NCBI RefSeq assembly: GCF_014486675.1
Contig: NZ_JACTAC010000038.1
Span: forward strand, 1-33,060
DNA length: 33,060 bases
Reading direction: 5' to 3'
Origin: Flavobacterium macrobrachii
Lineage (GTDB): Bacteria; Bacteroidota; Bacteroidia; Flavobacteriales; Flavobacteriaceae
The position numbers and the translations under genes were made by a program. Positions 1 through 8,794 of the stretch are shown in pieces; the first letter of the stretch is position 1, and every line of letters begins with the position of its first letter. Below the pieces are notes generated by a model. That model had not been told where the DNA came from. It worked only from the letters and a program-made list of their open reading frames with translations, and did not search any database.

Positions 1-1944
1 AATCAGAGGAACAATTACTGTTGGATCATTTGGATCTTGGACACTAACCAAATTATAAACTGTTGTAGATGTTAAAACAGCACTTAAAATTATCGAGTCA
101 CCCGATGAATTTAAGATTGTTGTCAAATTAGAACCTCCATTAATATTGTATGTAACCGTAGCATTTGGGGTACCTTGAAAAGTTACAGTTGCATTTTGTC
201 CTGAACAAATTGAGGTGCTTTGAGAAATTGCCGCATTTGGTAAAGGATTTACGAAAAGTGTAAAACTGGTAACACCAAAACTACCTGGATTAAGATTGTC
301 TTGTAATCTAACATAAATTATTTGACCATCGGTACCTAGGAAAGTATTTATAGGATTAATTGGATTTACACCACTATTTGCATCTGCAGGAGAAGTGTAA
401 AAAGTAACTGTATAATCAGTTAAATTGTATGAACCATAAACAAAAGGTAATTGCGGTGTGAAATCAAAATCTCCAATTCCACCTCCTAAAGTTAATTCAA
501 ACTCTGTTAAATCTGGTGGAGTTCCTGGTGTCACAGGAGGTGTACATAAAGTTGTATCTTCAATAACGAAAAAAGATGTTGTTGAAATACAACCGTTAGT
601 GGCATCTTCAACAGCTACAAATATCTCTTGACCGTTAGAGCCATCATAAGAATTTGGATTTGCTATATAATCTGCATAAGCTTTTGCACCAGACAAAGTA
701 TAATGATAGGAAACCGTACCTACATTACCATTCAAAATTGTTGATTCATTAACTGTCACATCAAATGGTTGTGAACATTGGGTAATATTACTTGGAGTTC
801 CAAGAGTTAATGGCGGAAAATATTCTACAGTCATTGTATCTGACTGTTGACAACCTCCGGGATAAGTTATTGTTATACCATAATCTCCACCTTGCGTAAT
901 GGTATATGAATTAGTATTAGCTCCAGGAATAATATTTGTATCTAGTGTCCATTGATAAGTTACACCAGGCAAAGCTACAACACCTGCTTGAATTGTTATT
1001 GCTACGTCATTACAAATACCCGATCCATTTGCAATTGTTAAATCAGTTAATCCATCATAAACACCTGTTCCAGCCAAATCCGCAGATCCAATATTAAAAC
1101 TTCCTCCACCAAGAAAAACTGCTGAGTCATAACTTTGATCATTTCTATCAGCGATAACTAACTTAATATGATATGTATTTCCAGGAATAACAGTAGCATT
1201 AGCAGTCATCAAAACTGTTTGACCATTAAAATCTATAGCTGCGGCAGCTGCGGCAGCACCTTCATTGTTTGAACCAAAAAAAGCTGGATTAGCAGCATCA
1301 CATGTTGGTAAATTAGAATTATCTCTAATGGTTGTAACTGAAATCGGCGTTTCTGTTGCAGTCCCTGGAACTAAAGCTAAATTAATGGGCGGAGTGCCAG
1401 CAGTTGTATTCGTAAGAAAAAAAGCAAATGCATCAGAAAAAGTACACTGAAAATCTCCATATTCCTCAGATGCAAACAAAAAATCAAAACTCATCTGATT
1501 TGTTAAAGGTGTAAAATCAAACTCTAATATTGTTGCATCATTATAATCTGTTAAACCTGCATCAATACCTAAACCATTGATATAATTAAACAATTGATTG
1601 TCTCCAGGCCAAATTTGATCGGTAAAAGTACCTAATTGTTGTGTATTTGGACCAGGAATTTGATCAATTCTTCCCGTACTTAAAATTACCCCATTTGTTA
1701 ATGGAAAATTTGGATTTGTATTGGTAAAATAACCAATACCATTGTGTGAACCAAAATTAGATCCTGTACTCCAAGTAATATTATTAATCGTACCAACACA
1801 CGCTGAACCAGCAGTACCGTTACCAAATAAAACATCTTGAACTAATTGAGGAACTGTATAAGTTGTAGTATTAACCGTTATGGGTTGAGCAAAAGACTTT
1901 GCGAATAAAAAAAAGATTGAAAGCGAGAGTAAAATTCGTTTCAT
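1..1944 (-). CDS. Choice-of-anchor L surface protein with Ig-like repeats (partial, C-terminus outside window)
   Basis: An open frame runs without a stop from an ATG at 1944 to the left edge, giving the first 648 residues. It starts with a signal peptide (MKRILLSLSIFFLFAKSFAQ). The next ~260 residues match the choice-of-anchor L pattern: VGTINNITWSTGSNFG, a GVILSTG motif, EFDFTPLTNQMSFDFLFASE and EEYGDFQCTFSDAFAFFLT. Further on come Ig/PKD-like stretches with regularly placed cysteines and PxxxTY(Q/N)W-type strands (around 1015-850, 760-540 and 290-1). Proteins of this family in Flavobacteriia usually end in a type IX secretion sorting domain (often type B) and are exported to the surface as adhesins; that end lies outside the window, so the export route is inferred. 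A -7 box on the minus strand at 2015-2022 places it divergent from the Nfu gene. Confidence 0.88.
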   Translation of the reverse strand, partial: MKRILLSLSIFFLFAKSFAQPITVNTTTYTVPQLVQDVLFGNGTAGSACVGTINNITWSTGSNFGSHNGIGYFTNTNPNFPLTNGVILSTGRIDQIPGPNTQQLGTFTDQIWPGDNQLFNYINGLGIDAGLTDYNDATILEFDFTPLTNQMSFDFLFASEEYGDFQCTFSDAFAFFLTNTTAGTPPINLALVPGTATETPISVTTIRDNSNLPTCDAANPAFFGSNNEGAAAAAAAIDFNGQTVLMTANATVIPGNTYHIKLVIADRNDQSYDSAVFLGGGSFNIGSADLAGTGVYDGLTDLTIANGSGICNDVAITIQAGVVALPGVTYQWTLDTNIIPGANTNSYTITQGGDYGITITYPGGCQQSDTMTVEYFPPLTLGTPSNITQCSQPFDVTVNESTILNGNVGTVSYHYTLSGAKAYADYIANPNSYDGSNGQEIFVAVEDATNGCISTTSFFVIEDTTLCTPPVTPGTPPDLTEFELTLGGGIGDFDFTPQLPFVYGSYNLTDYTVTFYTSPADANSGVNPINPINTFLGTDGQIIYVRLQDNLNPGSFGVTSFTLFVNPLPNAAISQSTSICSGQNATVTFQGTPNATVTYNINGGSNLTTILNSSGDSIILSAVLTSTTVYNLVSVQDPNDPTVIVPLI

Positions 1945-2014
1945 ATATAATTAATTATGAAGCATTTAAAACAATTTCAAATCACTTGAAATGTTAATAA
2001 TTTGTTTAAAAGTC

Positions 2015-2022
2015 CAAATATA
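2015..2022 (-). promoter_or_regulatory. -7 promoter box for the choice-of-anchor L gene
   Basis: The minus strand reads TATATTTG, a full match to the Bacteroidota -7 consensus TAnnTTTG, about 70 bp before the ATG at 1944. No clear -33 TTG is seen at normal spacing. Confidence 0.5.
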
Positions 2023-2046
2023 GTTATTCATGGAAAATATCTTTGT

Positions 2047-2054
2047 TAAATTTG
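2047..2054 (+). promoter_or_regulatory. -7 promoter box for the Nfu gene; decides its start
   Basis: The plus strand reads TAAATTTG, matching TAnnTTTG. It lies downstream of an in-frame ATG at 2030 but 20 bp upstream of the ATG at 2075, so transcription from it could only support the 2075 start. Confidence 0.45.
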
Positions 2055-2074
2055 CAAAAAAATATATAATACAA

Positions 2075-2971
2075 ATGAAAATCATTATAAAAGAAACCCA
2101 AAACCCAACAATAATTAAATTTGAATTCCCCGATTTCATCACTCAAAATCAAAATTTCGAATTTAAAAACATTGATGAGGCTAAAAATTCCCCTTTAGCC
2201 CAACAACTTTTCTACCTTCCATTTGTAAAAACCGTTTACATCTCTGGAAATTTTATTGCTATCGAACGATTTAGTATTGTCGAATGGAAAGACGTTCAAG
2301 ACGATGTTGCCGAACAAATAGAAAACTTTGTAAACAATGGCGGCATAGTTGTACTTCCAACCGAAAACGCGATAAAAAAACAACCTATTTCCGTTTATGG
2401 CGAAACCACTCCAAATCCAGCTTCGCTAAAATTTGTAGTCAACAAAGCTTTGACAAAAACTTCGGCTGAATTTAAAAATATCGATGAAGCCAAAGCATCG
2501 CCTTTGGCACAAGAATTATTCAAATTTCACTACGTTAAAGAAATTTTCATCACCGAAAATTACGTTTCCGTAACCAAATACGACAGTATTTCTTGGGACG
2601 AAATCACGTTAGAATTACGAACATTCATTAAACAATTTATTGAAAATGGTGGAACCGTTTTAGACGAAAGTTTAATTGCAACCGATGAAAAACAAGAAAA
2701 ACAACAAATCAAAAATTTCGACAATCTCGACACAACCTCACAGCAAATCATCAACATACTCGAAGAATATGTAAAACCAGCCGTTGCAGCCGATGGTGGA
2801 AATATTCTTTTCGATTCGTATGATGAAACCGATAAAAAAGTAAAAGTAGTACTTCAAGGTTCGTGCAACGGCTGTCCATCATCAACATTCACGCTAAAAA
2901 ACGGCATTGAAAACATGCTTAAAAGTATGCTAAACGACAACGAAATTGTAGTTGAAGCTTTAAACGGATAA
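2075..2971 (+). CDS. NifU-like Fe-S cluster carrier with two Nfu N-terminal domains
   Basis: The product is 298 aa and predicted to be cytoplasmic; it should carry or assemble Fe-S clusters for delivery to apo-proteins. Two copies of the Nfu N-terminal domain are visible, at residues ~2-90 (IKETQNPTIIKFEFPD, then FKNIDEAKNSPLAQQLF) and ~107-205 (TTPNPASLKFVVNKAL, then FKNIDEAKASPLAQELF). A NifU C-terminal domain follows (~225-298, VKPAVAADGGNILF) with the cluster-binding pair Cys264 and Cys267 in SCNGCPSS. The doubled N-terminal domain is usual for Bacteroidota Nfu proteins. An in-frame ATG at 2030 would add 15 residues, but homologues start at MxIxIKETxNPT and a -7 box lies between the two ATGs. 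The gene appears monocistronic and ends in a terminator. Confidence 0.9.
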   Translation: MKIIIKETQNPTIIKFEFPDFITQNQNFEFKNIDEAKNSPLAQQLFYLPFVKTVYISGNFIAIERFSIVEWKDVQDDVAEQIENFVNNGGIVVLPTENAIKKQPISVYGETTPNPASLKFVVNKALTKTSAEFKNIDEAKASPLAQELFKFHYVKEIFITENYVSVTKYDSISWDEITLELRTFIKQFIENGGTVLDESLIATDEKQEKQQIKNFDNLDTTSQQIINILEEYVKPAVAADGGNILFDSYDETDKKVKVVLQGSCNGCPSSTFTLKNGIENMLKSMLNDNEIVVEALNG

Positions 2972-2997
2972 TAATTTCAAAATAAAACCCTACCTTT

Positions 2998-3024
2998 AAG
3001 CGTCATAAATCATGGCGCTTTTTT
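2998..3024 (+). terminator. Rho-independent terminator after the Nfu gene
   Basis: Stem AAGCGTCAT pairs with ATGGCGCTT (one G-T pair) around a 5-nt loop and is followed by a run of T, 27 bp after the stop codon. Confidence 0.8.
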
Positions 3025-3144
3025 AATTTTTTTTCAGGAGCTATTTCCCGCTTTACGCAGTATCTTTTTTTGTCACATCGAGCACAGTCGAGATGTCTAG
3101 TTATAAAAAAGGATACTTGCTTCAATCGGGGCTAAACCACAACA

Positions 3145-5178
3145 ATGAACGAGCTAAATCTAGAAACCAGTCCTTACCTATTACAACACGCCAACAATCC
3201 GGTACATTGGAAAGCGTGGAACGAAAAAACATTGGCTTTAGCCAAAAAAGAAAACAAACTAATTCTTATCAGCATTGGCTATTCCGCTTGTCATTGGTGC
3301 CATGTTATGGAACACGAAAGTTTTGAAAACGAAGAAGTTGCAACCACAATGAACGCACATTTTATCAACATCAAAATCGATCGTGAAGAACGACCAGACA
3401 TTGATGCCGTTTACATGAAAGCCGTTCAAATAATGACTGGTCGCGGCGGTTGGCCAATGAACGTTGTCGCTTTGCCCGACGGAAGACCAATTTGGGGCGG
3501 AACCTATTTCAGAAAAAACGAATGGATAAATTCACTCGAAAAACTTCAGGAAATTTATATTCAAAATCCTGAAACCATTCTGGATTATGCCGAAAAACTA
3601 CACGAAGGATTGCAATCCATTAGCATCATTCCAAAAACAGAAACCACAACCGATTTCACCTTTGAAATTCTTGAAAAACTAATCGAAAAATGGCAAAAAA
3701 GCTTCGATTGGGATTTTGGCGGAATGGCTCGAGCTCCAAAATTCATGATGCCAACCAATTATGAATTTCTACTTCGATATGGTCACCAAACGAATGATAA
3801 AAAACTTTTAGAATTCGTAGATTTAACCTTGACCAAAATGGCTTTTGGTGGATTATTCGATACTGTTGACGGCGGATTTTCGCGATATTCTGTTGATATA
3901 AAATGGCATGTTCCACATTTTGAAAAAATGCTGTATGACAACGGTCAAATGGTTTCTTTATATGCCAATGCTTATAAGTTAACCAAAAACAAACTATACA
4001 AAGAAGTCATTGAAAAAACCTTGGACTTCGTTGAAAAAGAATGGTTAACTCCCGAAGGAAGTTTTTATTCCGCAATTGATGCCGATAGTTTAAATCATGA
4101 AAATCACCTAGAAGAAGGCGCATTTTATGTTTGGACAAAAAAAGAACTTCAAGTCATTTTAAAAGAAGATTTCGAGTTATTTTCGGAGGTTTTTAATGTT
4201 AATGAATTTGGATTTTGGGAACACGAAAATTATGTTTTAATCCAAAATCAGTCATTGGAACAAATAGCAAAACAGCAAAATATCGCCATTGAAACCTTGG
4301 AACAAAAGAAAAAATCGTGGGAACAAAAACTCTATCTCGAAAGAGAAAAAAGAAGCAAACCTCGATTGGACGATAAATGTTTAACATCATGGAACGCCAT
4401 TATGCTAAAAGGTTTTGTGGATGCATACAAAGCTTTGAATGACGAAAAGTATTTGAAAATCGCATTGCAAAACGCCAATTTCATCATTGAAAAACTTTGT
4501 AATGTTGATGGAAATTTATTCCGAACCTATAAAAACGGAAAAGCTACGATTAATGGTTATCTCGAAGATTATGTTCATGTAATGGAAGCTTTTATTTCAT
4601 TATATGAAGTTACTTTTGATGAACATTGGCTACATAAAACCAAAGATTTAGCACATCATTGTTTGGATTATTTTTATGACGAAAAAGAGCAATTTTTCAG
4701 ATTTACTTCACGTCAAGACAGCGATTTGATTACGCCACATTTTGAAGTAGAAGATAATGTAATTCCGGCGGCAAATTCAGTAATGGCAAACGTTCTATTC
4801 AAATTGAGCATTTATTTTGAAAACAGCTATTTTGAAAAAATAAGTCAGCAAATGCTACAACATATTATCCCAACGATTGATTATCCATCGGCATTTTCCA
4901 ATTGGTTGAACTTGTTACTAAACTTTTCTGAACAGCAAAAAGAAATCGCTATTTGTGGAGAAAAAGCCATCGAATTTGGAACAAAAATCAATCAGTATTA
5001 TTTTCCAAATGCTATAATCGCTGGAGGTAAAAACGTTTCTAAACTTCCATTTCTAGAAAATCGATTTGTAGAAAATGAAACGCTTTTGTATTTGTGTCAA
5101 AATCGAACCTGTCAAAAACCAACCGATAATTTAGAAGAAATCTTAATTGAATTAAAAATCAATCATAAATTTTTGTAA
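3145..5178 (+). CDS. Thioredoxin-domain protein of the YyaL/DUF255 (SPATA20-like) family
   Basis: The product is 677 aa, the normal family length. The first ~165 residues form the DUF255 thioredoxin fold: [14 protein letters not shown] at 9-22, then [15 protein letters not shown] with the CxxC pair Cys49/Cys52, then DREERPDID and GRGGWPMNV. The rest resembles an (alpha/alpha)6 barrel of the cellobiose 2-epimerase/glycosidase type ([50 protein letters not shown]). The biochemical role of the family is not established; a redox or sugar-related activity is often supposed. There is no signal peptide, so it is probably cytoplasmic. The ATG at 3145 gives the family start ([16 protein letters not shown]). 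It stands alone, between the Nfu terminator and a small helical protein gene. Confidence 0.9.
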   Translation: MNELNLETSPYLLQHANNPVHWKAWNEKTLALAKKENKLILISIGYSACHWCHVMEHESFENEEVATTMNAHFINIKIDREERPDIDAVYMKAVQIMTGRGGWPMNVVALPDGRPIWGGTYFRKNEWINSLEKLQEIYIQNPETILDYAEKLHEGLQSISIIPKTETTTDFTFEILEKLIEKWQKSFDWDFGGMARAPKFMMPTNYEFLLRYGHQTNDKKLLEFVDLTLTKMAFGGLFDTVDGGFSRYSVDIKWHVPHFEKMLYDNGQMVSLYANAYKLTKNKLYKEVIEKTLDFVEKEWLTPEGSFYSAIDADSLNHENHLEEGAFYVWTKKELQVILKEDFELFSEVFNVNEFGFWEHENYVLIQNQSLEQIAKQQNIAIETLEQKKKSWEQKLYLEREKRSKPRLDDKCLTSWNAIMLKGFVDAYKALNDEKYLKIALQNANFIIEKLCNVDGNLFRTYKNGKATINGYLEDYVHVMEAFISLYEVTFDEHWLHKTKDLAHHCLDYFYDEKEQFFRFTSRQDSDLITPHFEVEDNVIPAANSVMANVLFKLSIYFENSYFEKISQQMLQHIIPTIDYPSAFSNWLNLLLNFSEQQKEIAICGEKAIEFGTKINQYYFPNAIIAGGKNVSKLPFLENRFVENETLLYLCQNRTCQKPTDNLEEILIELKINHKFL

Positions 5179-5213
5179 TATTGTTATTATTAATCAATTA
5201 AAAAACTACAACT

Positions 5214-5612
5214 ATGGGAATCGGAGGATTTTTTAAAAACTTATTTGGCTCGTCCAAAGAGAAAGTAAGCGAATTTGCTGATAAAGCTGAAACATTTGCC
5301 GAAGAAAGTATCGAAAAAGCAAAAGAAGCTGCTGCGCCATTGGTTGACAAAGTAGAAGAATTTGCCGAAACTGCTAAAGAAAAAGTAAGCGAATATGTTC
5401 CACAAGCAACCGAAGCTATTGAAAATGCAGTAGAAACAGTAAAAGAAAAAGCTAGCGAATTGGCAGATAAAGCCGAAGAATTAGCTGGAAGTGCTGTTGC
5501 TAGTGTAAAAGAAAAAGTAAATTCGTTTACTGATGATGCTTCAGAAACAGCGGAAGAAGTAAAAACAAAAGCAGAAGACATTGTTAAACCTGCTGACGAA
5601 AATGCCGATTAA
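5214..5612 (+). CDS. LEA/YtxH-like amphipathic helical repeat protein
   Basis: The product is 132 aa. After a short amphipathic N-terminus (MGIGGFFKNLFGSS) it is almost wholly made of 11-residue-like repeats rich in Lys, Glu and Ala: KEKVSEFADKAETF, EKAKEAA, KEKVSEYV, KEKASELADKAEEL. No cysteine or membrane segment is seen. Such sequences resemble late-embryogenesis-abundant or YtxH-type stress proteins, which are natively disordered or membrane-surface helices; the role here is inferred from composition only. It has its own terminator and sits just upstream of an MscS-type channel, so a link to osmotic stress is possible but unproven. Confidence 0.75.
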   Translation: MGIGGFFKNLFGSSKEKVSEFADKAETFAEESIEKAKEAAAPLVDKVEEFAETAKEKVSEYVPQATEAIENAVETVKEKASELADKAEELAGSAVASVKEKVNSFTDDASETAEEVKTKAEDIVKPADENAD

Positions 5613-5624
5613 TTTAAAAAATCG

Positions 5625-5632
5625 TATTTTTG
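5625..5632 (+). promoter_or_regulatory. -7 promoter box upstream of mscS
   Basis: TATTTTTG matches TAnnTTTG, 48 bp before the mscS ATG. It lies upstream of the hairpin terminator at 5646-5670, so RNA started here would carry that hairpin in its leader. Confidence 0.45.
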
Positions 5633-5645
5633 CATAATTAAAATT

Positions 5646-5670
5646 AATCCCGATTCTGTCGGGATTTTTT
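5646..5670 (+). terminator. Rho-independent terminator between the LEA-like gene and mscS
   Basis: Perfect 8-bp stem AATCCCGA/TCGGGATT around TTCTG, followed by T6. It is only 10 bp upstream of the mscS ATG. Confidence 0.85.
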
Positions 5671-5680
5671 ATGATTATTT

Positions 5681-6514
5681 ATGGAAAAGAAAGAATTGCA
5701 ATACATCCATTCCTTTGAAGAATATGTGAACGAGTTTATCAACACTTTGATTGCTTATTCACCCAAACTGATTTCTGCTATATTCATTTTAATTATTGGA
5801 CTTTACGGCATCCGATTGATAAACCGTATGGTAAAAAAGATAATGCTTAAAAATGAATTTGATCCAACACTTTCACGTTTCTTGGCAAATAGTCTTCTTT
5901 GGGCATTACGATTATTGCTTTTCATTACCGTTATTTCCCGACTTGGCATAGAATCATCTTCGTTTGTTGCTATTCTTGGTGCGGCAGGTTTGGCTGTTGG
6001 TTTATCGCTTCAAGGTTCGTTGTCTAATTTTGCTGGTGGCGTTTTGATTATTTTATTCAAACCGTTTCGTGTTGGCGATAGCATTGAAGCGCAAGGTGTT
6101 ATTGGAACTGTAAATGAAATTCAAATCTTCACAACCAAATTACTTACTTCAAATAACCAAACCATATTTATTCCAAACGGGATTTTATCTAACGGAGTTA
6201 TCATCAATTACTCATTGCAAGGAATGCGTAGAGCCGATTTAATATTTTCGCTTTCTTATGATACCAATATCAAAGTAGCCAAAGATATTGTGATGCAAGT
6301 AATGCAAAATCATCCATTAGTATTGAAAACTCCAGAGCCAAGTATTGTGGTGAAAAACCTAACCGATTCGGCAATTCAAATCGGCATTAGACCATGGTCA
6401 AAAAATGAAGATTTTGGCAATATGAGTTCAGATATTTTGGAACAAAGTAAAGATGCGTTTGACAAAGCTGGTATTTCTATTCAACCTTTTGTTAGAGAAG
6501 TTTCGGGAGAGTAA
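5681..6514 (+). CDS. Small-conductance mechanosensitive channel (MscS family)
   Basis: The product is 277 aa, close to the 286 aa of E. coli MscS, so it is a minimal inner-membrane channel that releases solutes under hypo-osmotic stress. Three membrane helices are visible at ~27-50, ~70-88 and ~92-127. The pore helix has the family pattern ILGAAGLAVGLSLQGSLSNFAGG, quoted here as ILGAAGLAVGLSLQG then SLSNFAGG. The beta domain follows (FKPFRVGDSIEAQGVIGTV, then IFIPNGILSNGVIINYS), and the alpha-beta C-terminal domain ends at IQPFVREV. Preceded by its own -7 box and followed by a long repeat-rich region before the next terminator. Confidence 0.93.
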   Translation: MEKKELQYIHSFEEYVNEFINTLIAYSPKLISAIFILIIGLYGIRLINRMVKKIMLKNEFDPTLSRFLANSLLWALRLLLFITVISRLGIESSSFVAILGAAGLAVGLSLQGSLSNFAGGVLIILFKPFRVGDSIEAQGVIGTVNEIQIFTTKLLTSNNQTIFIPNGILSNGVIINYSLQGMRRADLIFSLSYDTNIKVAKDIVMQVMQNHPLVLKTPEPSIVVKNLTDSAIQIGIRPWSKNEDFGNMSSDILEQSKDAFDKAGISIQPFVREVSGE

Positions 6515-6670
6515 TATTTAACTTTTAAAATTCCGAGTAACGAACAATTTTATTGAATAATTTGAAAATTTCACAAAAAAATCCGCAAAGTCTGGAGACA
6601 TTTGTGGAGCATATCTAAAAACTCTTTGCGAAACCAAGTGGAATAATAAAGTAAATTTCAATGTAATAGC

Positions 6671-6964
6671 TGTTAAATACAGTAAACTTCCTGCTAAAGA
6701 CACAAAATTAGTTGCTAAAAATTATAACTGAATTGCTAAAACTTGAAAACCTTCTGCTAAAAGGGATAAACAAGTTACTAAAAACAATAAATGTTCTGTT
6801 AAAGGTTAAAAATTAGCTACTAAAAGGTGTAAATGAATTGCTAAAACATAAAAATCTTCTACTAAAAGATATAAATGAGTTGCTAAAGGTACAAAATGAA
6901 CTGCTAAAAGCAGAAAATTAATTGCTAACACGGGAAAATTAATTGATAAAACAAAAAGCACTCT
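6671..6964. repeat. Degenerate 21-bp tandem repeat, 14 units
   Basis: Units start at 6671, 6692, 6713, 6734, 6755, 6776, 6797, 6818, 6839, 6860, 6881, 6902, 6923 and 6944, all exactly 21 bp apart. The core is T(G/A)CTAAA near the unit start and an A-rich middle; the remainder differs between units. A weaker unit may begin at 6650. No frame is open through the array on either strand. It occupies most of the stretch between the mscS stop and the terminator at 6951-6982. Confidence 0.85.
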
Positions 6965-6982
6965 GATTGGAGTGCTTTTTGT
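6951..6982. terminator. Strong bidirectional terminator after the 21-bp repeat array
   Basis: A perfect 13-bp stem (ACAAAAAGCACTC/GAGTGCTTTTTGT) encloses a 6-nt loop; the A/T-rich ends give a U-tract in both directions. It most likely ends the mscS transcript about 450 nt after the stop codon. Confidence 0.88.
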
Positions 6983-7093
6983 TTTAAAGTTGGTTAAAGT
7001 TACACACTTTTCTGGAAATTTTAACCACTAGTATCTTAAAAAATTATTTATTTGAAAGTTAGTAATTCCAAAATACAAAGTAATAAATGATTG

Positions 7094-7131
7094 CAATAGT
7101 GACTTTCAGTTATATTTTAAAGTCACTATTG
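7094..7131. repeat. Perfect 13-bp inverted repeat (hairpin)
   Basis: CAATAGTGACTTT and AAAGTCACTATTG flank a 12-nt spacer. There is no T-run on either side, so it is not a classic terminator. It lies just 3' of the 41-aa ORF on the minus strand. The rest of 6983-7158 shows nothing clear. Confidence 0.6.
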
Positions 7132-7158
7132 TTACAAACAGTAATTATCTTAAGATTA

Positions 7159-7284
7159 CTACTTTTTATTTTTAATACTTTTAATCAATTTATATAACAA
7201 ATAAATCAACAAAATTGTTAAAAATAAAATAAAAACTTGCCAAAATAAAAGGCTAAAGCTAAATTCATCAATTTTAAATTTCAT
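7159..7284 (-). CDS. Small single-pass membrane protein, 41 aa
   Basis: An ATG at 7284 opens a 41-codon frame ending in TAG at 7159. Residues ~11-31 form a strong hydrophobic helix (SLLFWQVFILFLTILLIYLL), followed by a basic tail (KLIKSIKNKK), so the expected topology is a single membrane span with a positive cytoplasmic C-terminus. It starts 9 bp after the stop of the modular lipoprotein gene, so the two are probably co-transcribed. It is not a family I recognise. Position suggests a partner of the lipoprotein, for example an immunity or anchoring protein, but nothing in the sequence proves this; it could also be a chance ORF. Confidence 0.45.
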   Translation of the reverse strand: MKFKIDEFSFSLLFWQVFILFLTILLIYLLYKLIKSIKNKK

Positions 7285-7293
7285 ATTTTTAAA

Positions 7294-8757
7294 TTAAGGT
7301 AATTTTACTGCTGAGATTATAGTTCCTGTTGTTGTATTTAGAACGACTCTTATTTCTATTTCACTAGACCATATCGTACCAACTCCATCAATAAATACAT
7401 TATAATGTATATCGCCAGAAATAGTTATTGTTGCTGTATTGGCAGTAGTGTTTATATTAACATCGTAATCCTTTTGTTCCCAACCAAAAGCTAACGTAAA
7501 ACCATATGCAGAAGATGTTACATTAGCAATTGAATACGGAGGAGACATATTTTGTTTTATTTTAAAATTTATTCCACCAAATATACCTGTTAATGCTAAT
7601 TTTACTTTTGCAGTTTTTTGATTATTTTGTTGGTCATTCTCCACTTCAAAATCAAATCCTTCTGTTGGAATATCATTTATAAAATTCTGAAATTCAATAA
7701 GATTATCAAAATTCAATGAATTATTAGCAACTATAGTATTATCAAATTTAAAACTATCTCCTTTTTCAATTGAAAAATTTATCAATTCACTAGCAAACTC
7801 AATAGCTTCATTTTGTTCTAAAGTTAAATATTGATTAATGTATGCTAAAATATCTTCTTTAACTTCATCGTCTGCCTCATTTTTCCACCAATTTAATTGC
7901 TCGTCTGAGAAAGTATTTAGTAATTTAATTTCAGTTTTACTTTGGTTTAAAACAGGTGTTGTTATTATTGGGTTTGGGTTACCGTCGTTTATATCTGGAT
8001 TGGTATTTCCTGTACTTCCACCTGTTGAACCGCCACCGCCACTAACAGGGTTACCTCCTGAAGTTGGTGGATTATATCCTCCAATACCACCACTTGAACC
8101 GCCACCATTTGATAAACAACCCTCACTAATTGTTAACACTTGATGTTCCACTTCAAAAAAACCACCATAACATCCTTCTCCCTTATTTTCAATTACTTTT
8201 CCATTTATATCTTCACAATATCTTGTAATTACTGTTATAACATCAACACAATGAGCTCCATTTCCTGAAATACTTATTCTAGCATTATTCTCTAGCATTG
8301 TAATTGCATCAGGTTCTTTTGAAAGTAACTCACCTCCATCACCAATAGCTTGTAACTCTTGTTGTGACAACAAATATTCTGTTATATAAGCTACATATAC
8401 ATCGTCTTTTGAATTAAGCACTAAATTTTCTACTTTATTTGAAAAAGCTTCATCTATAATTTGAAAAGTAATGGAGTGTTTTCCATCATTCTCTACAACA
8501 ACAATATTGGTAGTATCAATAAAAACTCCATAGTCTTCGTTGTAAACACCTCTATTAAGAATATTTGGATTTTTCTTTGAACGAGCTTCTCTTAATTTTT
8601 GAAATGCCGATTGATTTGACTTAAATTCAGAAAAACTGATTCTCTTTAATTGATAGTTTTGATTTAAACTGTTATCGCTAATATAGTCTTTCTCAGCTTC
8701 GCAGCCACTAAAAATTGTTGCGAAAATTAATGATAACAAAAGGTAAATTTTTTTCAT
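7294..8757 (-). CDS. Modular lipoprotein with Gly-rich hinge and variable-looking C-terminal domain
   Basis: The product is 487 aa with a lipoprotein signal peptide (MKKIYLLLSLIFATIFSGC, lipid-linked Cys19). Residues ~20-210 form an N-terminal domain with four cysteines (HCVDVI, RYCED, EGCYGG, EGCLSN). A flexible glycine/serine/proline hinge spans ~213-262. A short helical domain follows (~275-325; TFSDEQLNWWKNEADDEV), then a beta-rich C-terminal domain (~385-487) that I do not recognise. The layout of anchor, hinge, helical adaptor and distinct tip resembles exchangeable-tip proteins such as polymorphic toxins, but no catalytic motif is visible; calling it an effector is inference. It may be co-transcribed with the 41-aa membrane ORF. 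Confidence 0.8.
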   Translation of the reverse strand: MKKIYLLLSLIFATIFSGCEAEKDYISDNSLNQNYQLKRISFSEFKSNQSAFQKLREARSKKNPNILNRGVYNEDYGVFIDTTNIVVVENDGKHSITFQIIDEAFSNKVENLVLNSKDDVYVAYITEYLLSQQELQAIGDGGELLSKEPDAITMLENNARISISGNGAHCVDVITVITRYCEDINGKVIENKGEGCYGGFFEVEHQVLTISEGCLSNGGGSSGGIGGYNPPTSGGNPVSGGGGSTGGSTGNTNPDINDGNPNPIITTPVLNQSKTEIKLLNTFSDEQLNWWKNEADDEVKEDILAYINQYLTLEQNEAIEFASELINFSIEKGDSFKFDNTIVANNSLNFDNLIEFQNFINDIPTEGFDFEVENDQQNNQKTAKVKLALTGIFGGINFKIKQNMSPPYSIANVTSSAYGFTLAFGWEQKDYDVNINTTANTATITISGDIHYNVFIDGVGTIWSSEIEIRVVLNTTTGTIISAVKLP

Positions 8758-8794
8758 GTTTTTTTTAAATTTAGGATTACTAATTTAAAAACAT

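Noticed and set aside
1265..1450. Plus-strand 61-aa ORF
   Set aside because: Lies antisense within the choice-of-anchor L gene, whose frame is open and well matched to its family.
5198..5581. Minus-strand 127-aa Ser/Ala/Phe-rich ORF
   Set aside because: Antisense of the Lys/Glu/Ala repeat protein; its composition is a simple mirror of those codons.
6518..6703. Minus-strand 61-aa ORF after mscS
   Set aside because: Its end overlaps the 21-bp repeat and it has no recognisable protein features; the repeat frame is broken by stops just beyond.
6671..6964. CRISPR array
   Set aside because: Units are 21 bp and degenerate with no separate spacers.
7838..8143. Plus-strand proline-rich 101-aa ORF
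   Set aside because: Antisense of the glycine-rich hinge of the lipoprotein.
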